From Ulota crispa (lineage: Eukaryota > Streptophyta > Bryopsida > Orthotrichales > Orthotrichaceae), in the NCBI GenBank assembly GCA_963920765.1, contig OY987244.1:18084358-18148357 (forward strand): a DNA stretch of 64,000 nucleotides, in the 5' to 3' direction. The notes under the pieces were generated by a model, which was not told where the DNA came from, ran no database searches, and saw only the letters and a program-made list of their open reading frames with translations. Both the position numbers and the translations under genes were made by a program. This document shows, piece by piece, positions 37,476 through 49,628 of the stretch (its first letter is position 1; every line of letters begins with the position of its first letter).

Positions 37476-39332
37476 CTGAATAGAAACGGTTTCCATCATA
37501 TTTAAAGAAATGTCCGGCTCCATTTACTAGCTGAAACAGCTCCAGCTTCCGTCCAGCATCCCGTTCCCTGAATGGACAAGCCGAGGGAGTCGTATTTAGA
37601 CCTACGAGGAAGATTTGTAAACAGAGGACAAATCTTGTTAATGAGGTTTGCACTTCATGTTCCAACATCCCCTCCAAAAAAGGGATCTCTGAATCCATGA
37701 AACAGTCTAGAAAGCCTTGTATTATAGCACAGCTAGTTGAAAGCAGAAATCTAACTTCACATAGCGGTTAGTGTATAGATAAATCAAAATTTATAGATTT
37801 TCTTCCTGGAATTTGTTTTCAGTGAAGAAAAAATCCAGACTTGGCGGAAATAAACCTGGTTGCTTTTCAGTATCCGGGAGGGTTGGCGAGCTTCTGGTTG
37901 TTCATTACACGACTGCAACGAAGTGTACAAAAGAGAAGGGGTTATGTGTGATTACGCAACTAATCGCGAGGTTCCTGCGGAAGACCCTGTTCTAAATGCG
38001 GTATGGACGTGCTCATCAGGATAAAAAATATACCCTAAATGAGATGTATTTTGGCTAACTATATTAGTGTACCGGTTTGTGGTTTGGAGGCCATATCGGT
38101 GCAGGTGTTTAACGAAGAAAAGAGCGGGGACTCCTTGTCGATGATGTCCTCCATTCAGCATCGCTGCGCAAGACCTCCATCTGATCAATACCGCGCTCCT
38201 GTTCTTCATGCCGTGACTGGTCTGCTATTCACTGCCCTTACCCTTGGCACCTTTCGCCGCTGTAGTCGTCCTCACCGGTCCTGCCGAACCTCACTTCTAA
38301 TTTCATACACTGGACCAGCGTTCCAGGAGTTTTTTGAGCTTCATCTGCAGTTGTCCCTCATCTCCCGTATTCCACTGGTTTCTGACGTACTTGCCCTGGT
38401 TATTGCCTCGTTTCATACTATAATTAGAAAGTTTTTGGATCATTTGATCGGTTTTATCCTGTAGTTTCATAATTTAACGGGGTTTTTTTTTTACCGTTTT
38501 CACAGATTAATAATGCGTTAACTGCCGTTTCTCCACGAACATTACATCGCCAACCTGGACGTGGACGTCATTACGCCGGAACCATTGTCGCCCTGGCTAA
38601 CCTGCACCTGGATCAACTCCACCTTCATAGACACAGACTTCATGTTGGGGATCAGCTCTCAAAAAGCGCAAACATCCCTTCAATCCGCTAGCGCACGACG
38701 GTATCACTCGAATTGAAACTGCAATGGGTGAAACCGAAAAGTGCTAAAGAGAGGAGAAAAGTTGAGCGTGGAAGTAGAAATGACAAACTGCAGTGGTGGA
38801 AATGTTGAAGCGAGCTGTGAAGGAGGCAGGGGCTGAAAGTATGACATGTATGAGAGGTTCTCCTGCAGACCGACGATTTTCGTTCTCAGGTTATTTAGTG
38901 GTTTGACAGATTTTACTTTTTTCAACTAGTTTTCGTAAGTGCGGCTAAAATTACATTATCTGACACCTAGAGATACATAAAATGTGTGAAAATTGAATTC
39001 TTTATCACACTTATTGCAGTGTTATTTTTGGGCACTTGTGCTAATTTTGAGAAATCACATTTGCGATCACAGCTGACAAACTCCTGGATACCTGTTCTTT
39101 GCTATGTGGGTTGACATTGGCATGAGCAGCGTTTGGGGAGAAATTTTAGCTTCACCAGCTCAAGTCTGACATTTTTCATTTTCAAACGGTGATTTGCTGG
39201 ATTGAACCGAGAATTTCCTTTAAATGTATTGAAAATACTATAATTAGCTTTTTGAAGAATTTGGCCGGCTTTTTAGCAGGTGTTTTAAGATTGAACCGAT
39301 TTTTTTACAATCTCAACCGGCTGGCAATATAC
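37476..39332. other. BUB3 3' region and gene-like GC tract without a recognised gene
   Basis: From 37476 to about 38930 the base composition is more like exons than intergenic DNA. Open frames occur on both strands (plus 38039-38464, 141 codons; minus 37952-38209). None shows a recognised domain, and all three plus frames are open over part of 38500-38700, as expected of composition alone. It could hold the BUB3 3' UTR and gene remnants. Confidence 0.4.
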
Positions 39333-39334
39333 TA

Positions 39335-39713
39335 AGGTAGAAATACCATAACCGGTTAAAATAAGCCACTTTAGCCTGTAAGATATGGGTATTTTTTGAG
39401 AAATTATGCTCAATCTGTGGAGGAACAAGGATAAGGAAGAGTGCAAAAAAGGAAAAGAAAAGATTATTCAAGAATGAATATTTTATGCAATATAAATGTG
39501 GATTTAGGATTTGGACCAATTCTGGTTTTATAAATGCACCTTAAACGACTACTTCTAGTACCTTGTTTCAAAACAATTTTGATCCAATCAAATGCAAGGA
39601 AATAGCATCTTCTTAGAATATTTCAAAAACTTTTTCAAATGCAGCTATTGTTGGTTTCAAAATATTCTACTTCTCCAAGTAGTGGTCAGTAACGGTTTTC
39701 AGTATTTCTACCT
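39335..39713. mobile_element. TA-flanked MITE, AGGTAGAAATACC subfamily
   Basis: The left end is TA|AGGTAGAAATACCATAACCG and the right end is CGGTTTTCAGTATTTCTACCT|TA. It is a reverse-oriented relative of 17180-17538. Its right TA is part of the left TTAA of the next element. Confidence 0.75.
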
Positions 39714-39716
39714 TAA

Positions 39717-40077
39717 CCCTTAAAGGACGGATGGATCACCGGGGCTTGCCTTGCCTATAGCATTCTACAGTGTTTTGCACATGGGCACCAGAAGTATTGC
39801 TTCAAAAAGTTGGAAAAGTTAATAATGCATAGTGCCCTCATGAAAATTGTAAGAAGGGCAGCTTGGGAGCTAACACCATATTTTTGAATCTCATCACAAT
39901 TTGAGTTACAAAAAAAATGAATGCATCTCAAAAGATAAATTTCTGTCTTCCATGATGGACCATGTGTTTATGGTCGCTTTTTTAAAAAAAAAAAAATCAG
40001 ATGAAGAAAATCTTTTTTCTGAATCACAGAATCTTTTTTCAGAGCCGGAGTTTTTCGTCCTCCTCGACGTTTAGGGG
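39717..40077. mobile_element. TTAA-flanked TIR element, 361 bp
   Basis: The left end is TTAA|CCCTTAAAGGACGG. The inverted right end is TTAA|CCCCTAAACGTCGAGG. TTAA lies on both sides (39713-39716 and 40078-40081). The interior shares the run CCTCATGAAAATTG and neighbours with the copy at 46995-47375. Confidence 0.68.
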
Positions 40078-40443
40078 TTAAATGCCGGTTCTCCGAGTAC
40101 ATTGAACATGATTTTACGCCGTACGCGCGCTAAAAAAGGTGGGCCAGGGTAACCATCCATTTGGGTTCATTTTTACTGTCAACTAAAATTAGGAATCCTA
40201 TCGGGAAACGTGGCCAAAGGGAATAGTATCGGAAATATTTAGGTTGTGCTTTCGTGCACTTTTGCAACGACCCTCCCTACGCCCTAGTCAACAGGAAATA
40301 CAATGAAAAACGTGGGCAGTTTTTATGGCGAAAGTTTCTCAGATGAAGAAACTCTGAGCAGGAGCGCCCAGGTACTGACCTATTCTGACAGCAGGACAGT
40401 GACTTAGTTGGCTTTTCATCCTCTTGGCATCTGCAGGAACCTA

Positions 40444-40837
40444 AGGTAGTACGCTCGAAAACCGCCCATCTAAGGGCTCATCCCTCTTTTTCATGGTCTT
40501 CCGTGCATGGAAGGATTTTTAGTTCATTTTTCAGACAAAGAGAAATAGATGCTGAATGCAACATAAGTTGTTTCATATTTTTTGAAACATTTTTGAGTTA
40601 CTTATGAATTCTCAAAGTACATGTGTCATAGGTACTTATTATTAACCTTAGACCTTTCAAGTTGTGAAAAGATTTAAGAAAGCAAGGAGAATGATTGGTC
40701 CTTGCAATTAAAAACAAATTTTTTTCATGCATTCAATGAATTGTAAGAGGCTAATGTAAGAACCACCAGTGTGCACCATTTCACAACAAGCTACTGGATG
40801 GTTCAAAATGAGCGAACTGTTTTCGAGCGTACTACCT
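40444..40837. mobile_element. TA-flanked MITE (AGGTAG termini) upstream of HCT copy 2
   Basis: The termini AGGTAGTACGCTCGAAAAC and, inverted, AGGTAGTACGCTCGAAAACA form near-perfect repeats with TA on both sides (40442-40443 and 40838-40839). It ends 258 bp before the HCT start codon, directly against the conserved leader. Confidence 0.78.
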
Positions 40838-40904
40838 TAGAGCATGCAGTTTTTTCCACGCTGTCCAAGTTTGGTTCACATGGCTCCGAATTGGCTGTTA
40901 CTAT

Positions 40905-41095
40905 ATTACAGTTCGTTCTAGAGAACCACGGCAATGTAGGTAGGGAGTGGGAGGAGTTCAATCTAGCAATCCAGTTCTCTAGAAGATTGCATCTGCAGTT
41001 CGAGGTTGTCGCTAACCTGTGACCTTCGAGTTAGTTGTGAGCTACCGGGAACTGCTTTGAAAGGTTCAGTTGCAGGAGCACATTCAAGCTTCACC
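40905..41095 (+). promoter_or_regulatory. 5' leader of HCT copy 2, conserved with copy 1
   Basis: It shares GGCAATGTAGGTAG, GGAGGAGTTCAATCTAGCAA and TGCAGTTCGAGG in order with the leader of HCT copy 1 (7645-7801). Upstream of about 40905 the two genes are unlike. Confidence 0.6.
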
Positions 41096-43171
41096 ATGGA
41101 CGTGACCATCCGGAAGCAATCGATGGTTCGGCCTTTGGAACCGACGCAGAAGAGGATTCTCTGGAACTCCAGTGTCGACCTCACCACTGCTCGCATTCAT
41201 GTGCAGAGCGTGTACTTCTACAAGAATGACGGCAGTGCGGACTTCTTCAACCACGAGAAGCTGGCGGAAGCGCTGGGGAGGACCTTGGTGCCGTTTTACC
41301 CGATGGCTGGCAGGATGAAACTCGGAGAGAAAGGGAGGATCGACATTGACTGTAATGCGCAAGGGTCGTTGCTCGTGGAGGCGAAGACCAGTGCTGCAAT
41401 TGCAGACCTTGGCGAGTTTGCCCCGGATCCCTGGTTTCGGCAGTTGGTGCCTCAAGTGGACGACTCCCAGGGCATCTCTTCGTTCCCTCTTCAAGTCATC
41501 CAGGTCAGTGCCGCGCGCTTTCTCTGCGAGGTTTTCGAAAGAACGGTGTTCGAGACCTTTCTCGCTCAGCTTCAACTGTAACGTTTTTGCAACATCTTTC
41601 GAGAGGTTACAGCTCAAAATCGATGAGTGTCGAAATGGAAGTAGAAAACCCTAAAAAGCGCAGGCGGAATGACTCGAATCTGGAGGATGGGACCGTCCCT
41701 GGTGGCAATAGCTCCCTCCCTTTTCCCAATGCGTCCGCAATATTGTCCTCATCGTTGTTTCGACTGCCCTGATCTCGGACGTTTTGGTTGCAGGTCACGT
41801 TCTTCAAGTGCGGGGGTGTATCAGTAGGAGTCGGGCAGCACCACTACGTTGCGGATGGCATGTCGGGCATCCACTGCATCAACTCGTGGTCGGAGATGGC
41901 GAGAGGGGTCCCTCTGACGGTCCAGCCGTTCATCGACCGAACTCTGCTGAAAGCGAACAGTCCTCCGGTTCCGAAGTATACACACATCGAGTTCGAAGAT
42001 CCGCCACAACTTCTGAAACCGGAAATTGGCAACGGTGTTGGAAACGGGAACGGATATGTGAAAGGCGTCTCTCACATGAACGGAAACGGGCATGGAGTCA
42101 ACGGATCTCATGCCACAGACGGGAGGAGCAACGGGAGGCACGGTGAGAACGGGGATGGCAGCAGTGTCAATGATGGAACGCACCAGGTCGCGCAGTTGAA
42201 GCTGACAAAAGAGTTTCACAACGTGAAAGAGGAGGACATTCCTATGGCAGTGCGGGTCTTCAAATTCACGAAACAGCAACTGGCTAGGCTGAAGCAGATG
42301 GCGGTGGAAGCAAAGACCGACGTGACATTCAGCAGCTATGAAATGCTGTCGGGCCACATATGGAAGTGCGCCACACAAGCTCGAAACTTGGAGCCGTCTC
42401 AAGAAGTCAAGCTGTTTATTGCGACAGACGGGAGATCGCGGCTCGTACCACCATTGCCGGAGGGCTATTTCGGCAACGGGATCTTCACTTGCACACCAAT
42501 GGCGACGGCGGGCGAGTTGGTGCGGAATCCAGTGACCTACGCTGCTCGCAAGGTTAGCTCTGACTTGCAGACCAATTTCCAGCATCGTTTTAGACCTTGT
42601 GACATGTTTTTTTGGAATATTGAGCCCTACCTTCGGTTCCTATTGCAATATCAAGTGGACATTTTCGATATTTCGCAGTCTTTGCGGTTTGATTGCAGAG
42701 TTGTTGGAAATAATTTCTACGAAAACACAGTTTCAGCTAATCTTAAGTGTAACCGAAACTTTGTTTGAAAGAGGGTGTTACTTTGTTTAGTACTTATGAA
42801 TTGCAAAGGATTTGTTGCACTGACATGTTCTTGTTGTGCTGTAGATTCGCGACGCGTTGGCGCAAATGAACGACGAGTACATGCGATCGGCGATAGATTA
42901 TTTGGAGTTGGAAGTGGATTTGAGTCAGCACGTACGCGGCCCTCGCCACTTCAACTCTCCGAATTTAGCTATCACAAGCTGGGCGCGCTTGCCGGTGTAT
43001 GATTGCGACTTCGGCTGGGGAAAACCGGTCTTCATGGGACCGTGTGTCATCGCTTATGAAGGTCTGTCGTATATATTGCCCAGCCCTGTGCAGGATGGCA
43101 GCTTGAGCCTCTCCTTGGGCTTGAGAGCCGATCATATGGCTGCTTTTGCCGAGCTCATCCCAATCACGTAG
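41096..43171 (+). CDS. HCT: hydroxycinnamoyl-CoA:shikimate hydroxycinnamoyltransferase (HCT-like), copy 2
   Basis: Second BAHD acyltransferase, same orientation as copy 1 and 31 kb downstream of its stop codon. Exons are 41096-41503, 41794-42552 and 42845-43171, with the same phases as copy 1 and first and last exons of equal length. The product is 497 residues. The HXXXD motif reads HYVAD, with the active His and Asp again at 153 and 157, although the surrounding residues differ (GQHHYVADG against GMQHHVADG in copy 1). DFGWG lies at about 444. The interdomain loop is much shorter than in copy 1, with Gly/Asn/Ser-rich sequence of about 50 residues and one degenerate decapeptide unit, so the minisatellite expansion is specific to copy 1. 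Intron 1 is alignable with that of copy 1; intron 2 is longer (292 against 96 bp). No disabling change is visible. Confidence 0.93.
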
Positions 43172-44099
43172 ACTGCTGATTCTCATATTTTCTTATTACT
43201 GAGGTCCATTTGCATGGATCTGGATAGTTATTCCCCACATATTAATTCCATTTCTTATACATTCGTTCAAAAAATTCTCTCGATGACTCGACGGCGAATT
43301 GGTTTGGCACGAGGTCTGCATCGTCTTCTCAAGTTGCTTCAGTTCATCAGGTAATGCCTGCTTGGATCTGTCACCATTCTGCTAACTCAGGCGCTTGCGT
43401 TTACATTTGAATGCTACAGTGGTGAATACTAGTGTTTTTACCCTTGTAATGTGTTCAACGTGAAAACATTCAATGTAGAGGGTGTTTGAACATTCGGTTT
43501 TGTAACATAACATTGAACTTGGCTTTGTGCATATGCAGGTTTTGCCGGTGTCGATGTGAAAGCTCCCGATCTCAGGCATGGTTGGTGAACTGTTGGAATC
43601 TGGAGAGCGCGCAGGTTGTAGCTAAGAATCGATGAGATGAGGAATTTTGCAAGGTTTTTATCTTCAATTAGAATTGAAAGATCAGATAGGCTTGCCGTTT
43701 TTAGCGTTTTCATCAGCGTCTCTTCTTAGCTTGTTTTGCATTTTTTTTCCATCACTATTGTTTGTGTCTTATGTCTGAAATTTCTAGGACAGCAATTTCT
43801 GTAACCTCGGTTTTTCAGTTGAGAACAATTGGATGTTTAGAGTTGGGTGAGTATCCATTGTTGCAGTGCGGTGTTGTCAAATGCGACTGTCATAGTAAGT
43901 TGAAGTTGGTTGAAAAATCTTTTCATATAGTAAAAACTTAATTTCAACCTTATGATGTTGTTCGTTGATGAAAGATGTTTTTGGTAGGAAAGATGCAAAT
44001 GTAGCCGTATTTGTGCATACTGCAGTAGTGATTGCTTGCGCATTTAGCTGATAAGACACATTTGCACACACTTGATGGGTTGGTGCTTTGCATTTGGAT
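43172..44099. other. HCT copy 2 downstream region, no gene supported
   Basis: This probably contains the 3' UTR followed by AT-rich intergenic DNA. Open frames are short and unrecognised. Confidence 0.45.
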
Positions 44100-44969
44100 T
44101 GTACAATATCAGTTAGTATTGATAGGTAGAGCCTACTTTAGCATTTCAAAGAAGTTTGTAAAATAAAAAATGTAAAGGTTATTTTAATCTCATATTTTTG
44201 GTATATGACTCTCATGCAATCTCAAGTGATTATACCAATCTTGGTTACTAGAAATCAAAATCCTATTTTTGGTAAGTTGCATTGTGTGAAATCATGGTTT
44301 TACAAGAAAGTTGATTAAAGCACATTAGTGATGAATTTTTGAGATTTGATTGCATAGATAGGTAAGAGACATCCATATGCACATCTTTCCTTTTAATGAA
44401 CATCTTCAAAAAGTTTAAAATTTTGTCAATAGAGGTTCAAATGCTCGTGATAATGATCAAATTTAGTAAGATAAATATCTCCAATTTTTAATTAGCTTTT
44501 GGCAAAATAAACATATCATCATGTTCAAAGGTATAGATTTAATCATAATATATGAGTCAAATAGCACAATTTAATTACTATGAAGAATTATCTATTTTAC
44601 TAAATTTGGTCATGATTACTTGAGCATTTGAATCTCTATTGACAAAATTTTAAACTTTTTGAAGATGTTTGTTAAAAGGAAAGATGTGCATATGGATGTC
44701 TCTTACGTATCTATGCAATCAAATCTCAAAAATTCATCACTAATGTGTTTTAATCAACTTTCTTGTAAAACCATGATTTTCACACAATGCAACTTACCAA
44801 AAATAGGATTTTGGTTTTTAGTAACCAAAATTGGTATAATCACTTGAGATTGCATGAGAATCATATACCAAAAGTATGAGATTAAAATAACCTTTACACT
44901 TTTTATTATACAAACTTCTTTGAAATGCCAAAATAGGTTCTACCTATCAATATTAACTGGTATTGTACA
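44100..44969. repeat. tandem palindrome array, unit 1
   Basis: This unit is bounded by TGTACA and is palindromic over most of its length. The ends TGTACAATATCAGTTAGTAT and, inverted, TGTACAATACCAGTTAATAT match, and the mirror axis is near 44545. It shares interior motifs (CAAATCTCAAAAATTCATCA, GCACATCTTTCC) with units 2 and 3 and with 32241-33414. Very short open frames only. Confidence 0.8.
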
Positions 44970-45848
44970 ATATAGTTGGGTACCAGGTACATATGAACTG
45001 CTAGTTTGAGCCTGTGAGCTTTTTGGTTAAAACATGGAGTACAATGGGTCCATTTTGGTAGGAAAAAATATTGTTGCATCCTTATGCAATGTTAAGCAAG
45101 TATACCAAATTTCAGTTCCTAAAAACCAAAACTCCATTTTTGGTGAGTTGTTTTGTAAGTAATTCATGGTTTTACATGATGATTTATTAAAAAATATTGG
45201 TGATGAGATTTTGAGATTTGATTCCTTGGATATGTAGGAAACATCCATATGCACATCTTCCATGCTAAATAAACCCCCCTTAAGTAACAAAAACTTTACC
45301 AACTAAAGATTCAATGAAACCCGTGTTAGGCCCAAATTTTGTAAAATATGTATTTTTGTTTTTTAACTAGCTTTTCATCACGTAAAAAAAATATAATGTT
45401 TAGAGATACAAACTTAGTTACAATATTTGAATCAAACAACAAATTTTGATTTTCATTAAAAAAACACATATTTTACAAAATTTGGGCCTAACACGGGTTT
45501 CATTGAATGTTTTGTTGGTAAAGTTTTTGTTACTTAAGGGGGGTTTATTTAGCATGGAAGATGTGCATATGGATGTTTCCTACATATCCAAGGAATCAAA
45601 TCTCAAAATCTCATCACCAATATTTTTTAATAAATCATCATGTAAAACCATGAATTACTTACAAAACAACTCACCAAAAATGGAGTTTTGGTTTTTAGGA
45701 ACTGAAATTTGGTATACTTGCTTTACATTGCATAAGGATGCAATGATATATTTTCCTACCAAAATGGACCCATTGTACTCCATGTTTTAACCAAAAAGCT
45801 CACAGGCTCAAATTAGCATTTCGTATGTACTTGGTACCTGACTGTACA
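44964..45848. repeat. tandem palindrome array, unit 2
   Basis: TGTACA borders are shared with units 1 and 3, and the mirror axis is near 45420. Arms carry GGGCCTAACACGGGTTTCAT and its complement. Open frames on both strands give nearly the same protein (45027-45302 minus and 45446-45790 plus), which is simply the palindrome read twice. Confidence 0.82.
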
Positions 45849-46731
45849 ATGCCCCTCAATATGTTTAAGTTCGGGCTCATTTGCCCTTCAAAGGACTTTG
45901 GTTAAAATAGAGTATATTTTGCATTTTTTAAACTTGAATCACAGTTTTGTAAATCTTATGCACTCTCAATCAAGCATACCAAATTTTAATTCCAAAAAAT
46001 CAAAACCCCATTTTTGGTAAATAGTTTTGTATTAAAATCACAATTTTATATGAAAATTAATTGAAGAACATTGGTGATGAATTTTTGAGATTTGATTGCA
46101 TGGGTATGTAGGAAACATCCATATATACCCTTTTCATGTTGAGAACATATCATTAAGTAACACAAACATGATCTACAATGAAATCAACGTGAAATCAACA
46201 TGAGGTGTGGTAGGACCACAATTTGTAAAATAGACATCTCTAATTTTTAACTAGCTTTTGGTCAAGTGAACATATTGCCATGCTCATAGGTACAAACTTA
46301 GTCATAGCATATGAGTCAAATAGCAAAATATGACTAAAACAAAGAAATCTCTATTTTACAAATTGTGGTCCTACCACAACTCATGTTGATTTCTTTGTAG
46401 ATCATGTTTGTGTTACTTAATGATATGTTCTTAACATGAAAAGGGTGTATATGGATGTTTCCTACATACCCATTCAATCAAATCTCAAAAATTCATCACC
46501 AATGTCCTTCAATTAATTTTCATATAAAATTGTGATTTTAATACAAAACTATTTACCAAAAATGGGGTTTTGATTTTTTGGAACTAAAATTTGGTATGCT
46601 TGATTGAGAGTGCATAAGATTTACAAAACCGTGATTCAAGTTTAAAAAATGCAAAATATACTCTATTTTAACCAAAGTCCTTTGAAGGGCAAAATGAGCC
46701 CGAACGTAAACATATTGAGGGGCACTGTACA
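45843..46731. repeat. tandem palindrome array, unit 3
   Basis: TGTACAATGCCCCTCAATAT at the left is mirrored by TGTACAGTGCCCCTCAATAT at the right. The mirror axis is near 46290. Arms are close to identical over about 430 bp. Confidence 0.82.
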
Positions 46732-46994
46732 ATACAAAAACTGGAAGTTGGCTTCTTACAACACCCGGCCAGCTTTAGTTAGAATCACAAATTGACTGGA
46801 ACAGCGGTAATATTGATAGTTCTTGGTCATTGTATTTTCAATGGAGGTGTATTGAATATTTGTAAAGGAATCGCTACATGGACGTAATGCAAACTAGCAT
46901 TTTTCTATGACAATGGCTGTACTTTTCATTTTTTCCTATGTCATATGTTAGCTTGAATACACTTGGCATGAAACCTGAAGAAATATTGCTTTAA

Positions 46995-47375
46995 CCCTTG
47001 AACGCCGGGTTGGTCACAGTGACCAACCCGGCTACAGATCTCTCTAGTGTTCAATGCACATTGGCTAGTGCTCCACAATTATAATACTCTTTTTAAAAGT
47101 TGCAAAAGTCGATGATGCATGGTGTCCTCATGAAAATTGCAAAAAAGGTAGCTTGGGAATTGACACTGTGTCTCTAAATCTTCTCATGAATCTTCTCAAG
47201 AGTTGGGTTATCTAAAGATATGAGGGCATTTAATTAGGTAACTTATTGCCTTCCATGATGGAATGTGTGTTTAAGATCACTTTTGATAAAGAATCAAATG
47301 AAAAATGGCTTAAATCTTCAATACATAAGTTTTTTTTGGAGCTGGAGGATGAAAAATGTTCTTGGCATTTTGGGA
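46995..47375. mobile_element. TTAA-flanked TIR element, 381 bp
   Basis: The left end is TTAA|CCCTTGAACGCCGGG and the inverted right end is TTAA|TCCCAAAATGCC. The flanks are TTAA at 46991-46994 and 47376-47379. A short perfect hairpin (GGGTTGGTCACAGTGACCAA) follows the left end. The interior is related to 39717-40077. Confidence 0.65.
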
Positions 47376-47379
47376 TTAA

Positions 47380-49628
47380 GGTTATAAAACACAAAGAAAT
47401 GTTGGTGGGAGCGTTGTACCCAAATTTCTTCTTTTCATGTAACGCTTTTTAATAAACAACCTTGTACAACTATGTATCATCATGGTGAAGTAATATGGGG
47501 TAGGAAATTAGAACTTTTTTAAGTTAATTAATCTTTGGAAAGCTATCACGTTTTTTAATCAATGACTACTAAACAACATGAAAAGAATTTGCAACATACA
47601 TTTGGTATACCAGAACAATTCATGTAGCATTTATTAGTGACTTTTCTTTCAAAAAAAGGAGGACAAGATCAGAAAGGTCTCATGTAGTATTATCTTGTTA
47701 CATGCATTAACAACGTAGTATATTATTAGGATATCCATTAGCAAGATTATGAATACTTTAGATGCCCCCTTTAAACCCCTTTCAAAGGAACTAATATTGG
47801 TTTTAATGTGTATTTTGAGATATGAAAAATATCTTACAACCTACTTTTCTCAATTCAAATCTGAGAGTGCAATGATGGCTAAGACTCTTGAGTTCCCATA
47901 GAAACAAGGCAATCATTCAATCATGATACTGCACAACACCAAAAAATCATAACAAAATTATGGCACTGTACTTGATTGTGTCAACTCAAGTTTGGATACC
48001 ATATTACATTTGTGCTTTTGTAACACTTAATACAGGAAAGGCATACAAGATAGTGAACACTTGATACGCACTTCTAATGTACCCGACCGACCTAGGAGCA
48101 ATACATTTTAAGCGACTCACAAATTAAGGGGCACTTGAAAGACTCATAATTTTGCTAATGATTGTCTTTTTCATAACCAAGATCAACAACAACATTGTCT
48201 TACAATAAGAAGACAGCAACCAAGAAAATGATGAGAAAGAGTACAAGCAACAAGACAATCAACACCAACAGGACAGCAAGTCATCCATAATTAGAATAGA
48301 ATAGCAAAATAATTAGCAAGGTGAGGTTGGCAAAAGTGATGTGCACAACTGTAGTACCAAAGCTCACAATCATACTACGTCAACAACTAGACAAGGAAAG
48401 CACCGAAGGCTATAAGACAATGAACATGATCAATGCAACTAAGACAATAAGGTGCTAAGACAATAAGGCCAGCACCATGATCAATACAATTTGGAACAAC
48501 AAGGACAACAACAAAATGAGGATGTGATGGCGACGAGGATGCAGGGGCATTACTGGTGGGCAGAGAACGAAAGATGGTGAATCTCGAATCTCATTGGGGT
48601 TAATTTACTTGCAGCTTTTTGTTTACAAGTTTAGTTTTTACAGGATTGTCAACTGGTGTAGCCATCAAAACATAATAAAAAGTCAAAAATAGTATGACTC
48701 TAAGGTGGAACCCCCCATAGCCAACAACATCTCATATCCAACCAATAGGGTGCGTTATTTCCAATATTAGCACGGATAGGTGCTTTGGAATGTGTCCTTA
48801 TGTCCTTTTTAAGGTTGGGGCCATTTAAATTATGCCATGTCTCCTAAAGTGAAATAGGAAGTAATGAGCGGAAAGTAGTTTGGTTATTATCAGAATTACA
48901 TGAGTTTAGAGGTTAACAATGAGTTCAAAGCACTTTGTGACTCCCAAAATTCACAGTAATTTCAATTATGCAAATAAAATAATAAGAAATTTGCAATCTC
49001 AATATATCTTACCTTCCTACATGGGATAAACATTTGTTGCCTCAAACTCTTTGCAATTTGTTGCAGAATCACTTAAGCTATTGGGTAATCGCTTAAGTTA
49101 TTGGGTATGGGTGCTTCCACCTTGCCATTAAAATTTGAACGTGCAAAGTGCAAATCTCTTCTTTCATCTGACCTTGCTGACGGATATGTGAGAGTATTTT
49201 AAAGTCCTTTTTTTCCTTTTGAAAGTACATTGTTTGAAGTACCCAGATCATGTCAGAAATCTCACAGGGGTACAGTAGCTGGGTTGTTGCGAACTTCAGA
49301 GTTCAGGAGCTTTGCAAGCGTGGCTTGGTTTCATCCTTGCCATGGAGACTGACGTGGCTGTAATGCCAGAGTCCACGCTTTTTCAAGCAGATTTGCTGGG
49401 GGGTTCACGTGAGGAATGTCCAGGGAGATTTTGGGCGTCACTGGCAAAAAGTTCCGCATTTATATCTTTCAATTGAACGCTCATACCCAATTTCCCATTG
49501 GAACGTTGGACGCATTTATATCACAATATTTTGTTGTCTTCCTTGACGTGGGTTCACACTTCACACATGACTTTAAAATGCGTCCCTCAAATGTGTGGGC
49601 TAAGGTTAGATGGCATGTCATTTCGTGA
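47380..49628. other. intergenic DNA, no gene supported
   Basis: AT-rich with an A/C-rich stretch around 48170-48500 (repeated CAACA and AAGACAA words). A more GC-rich patch at 49300-49480 opens a 43-codon frame from an ATG at 49342, unrecognised. Confidence 0.45.

Noticed and set aside
41821-42585. 254-codon minus-strand open frame
   Set aside because: Lies antisense to HCT exon 2; long antisense frames are common opposite GC-rich coding sequence, and the plus-strand protein is clearly HCT.
45446-45790. 114-codon frame with near-identical twin on the minus strand at 45027-45302
   Set aside because: The two proteins are the same because the DNA is a palindrome; no domain recognised.
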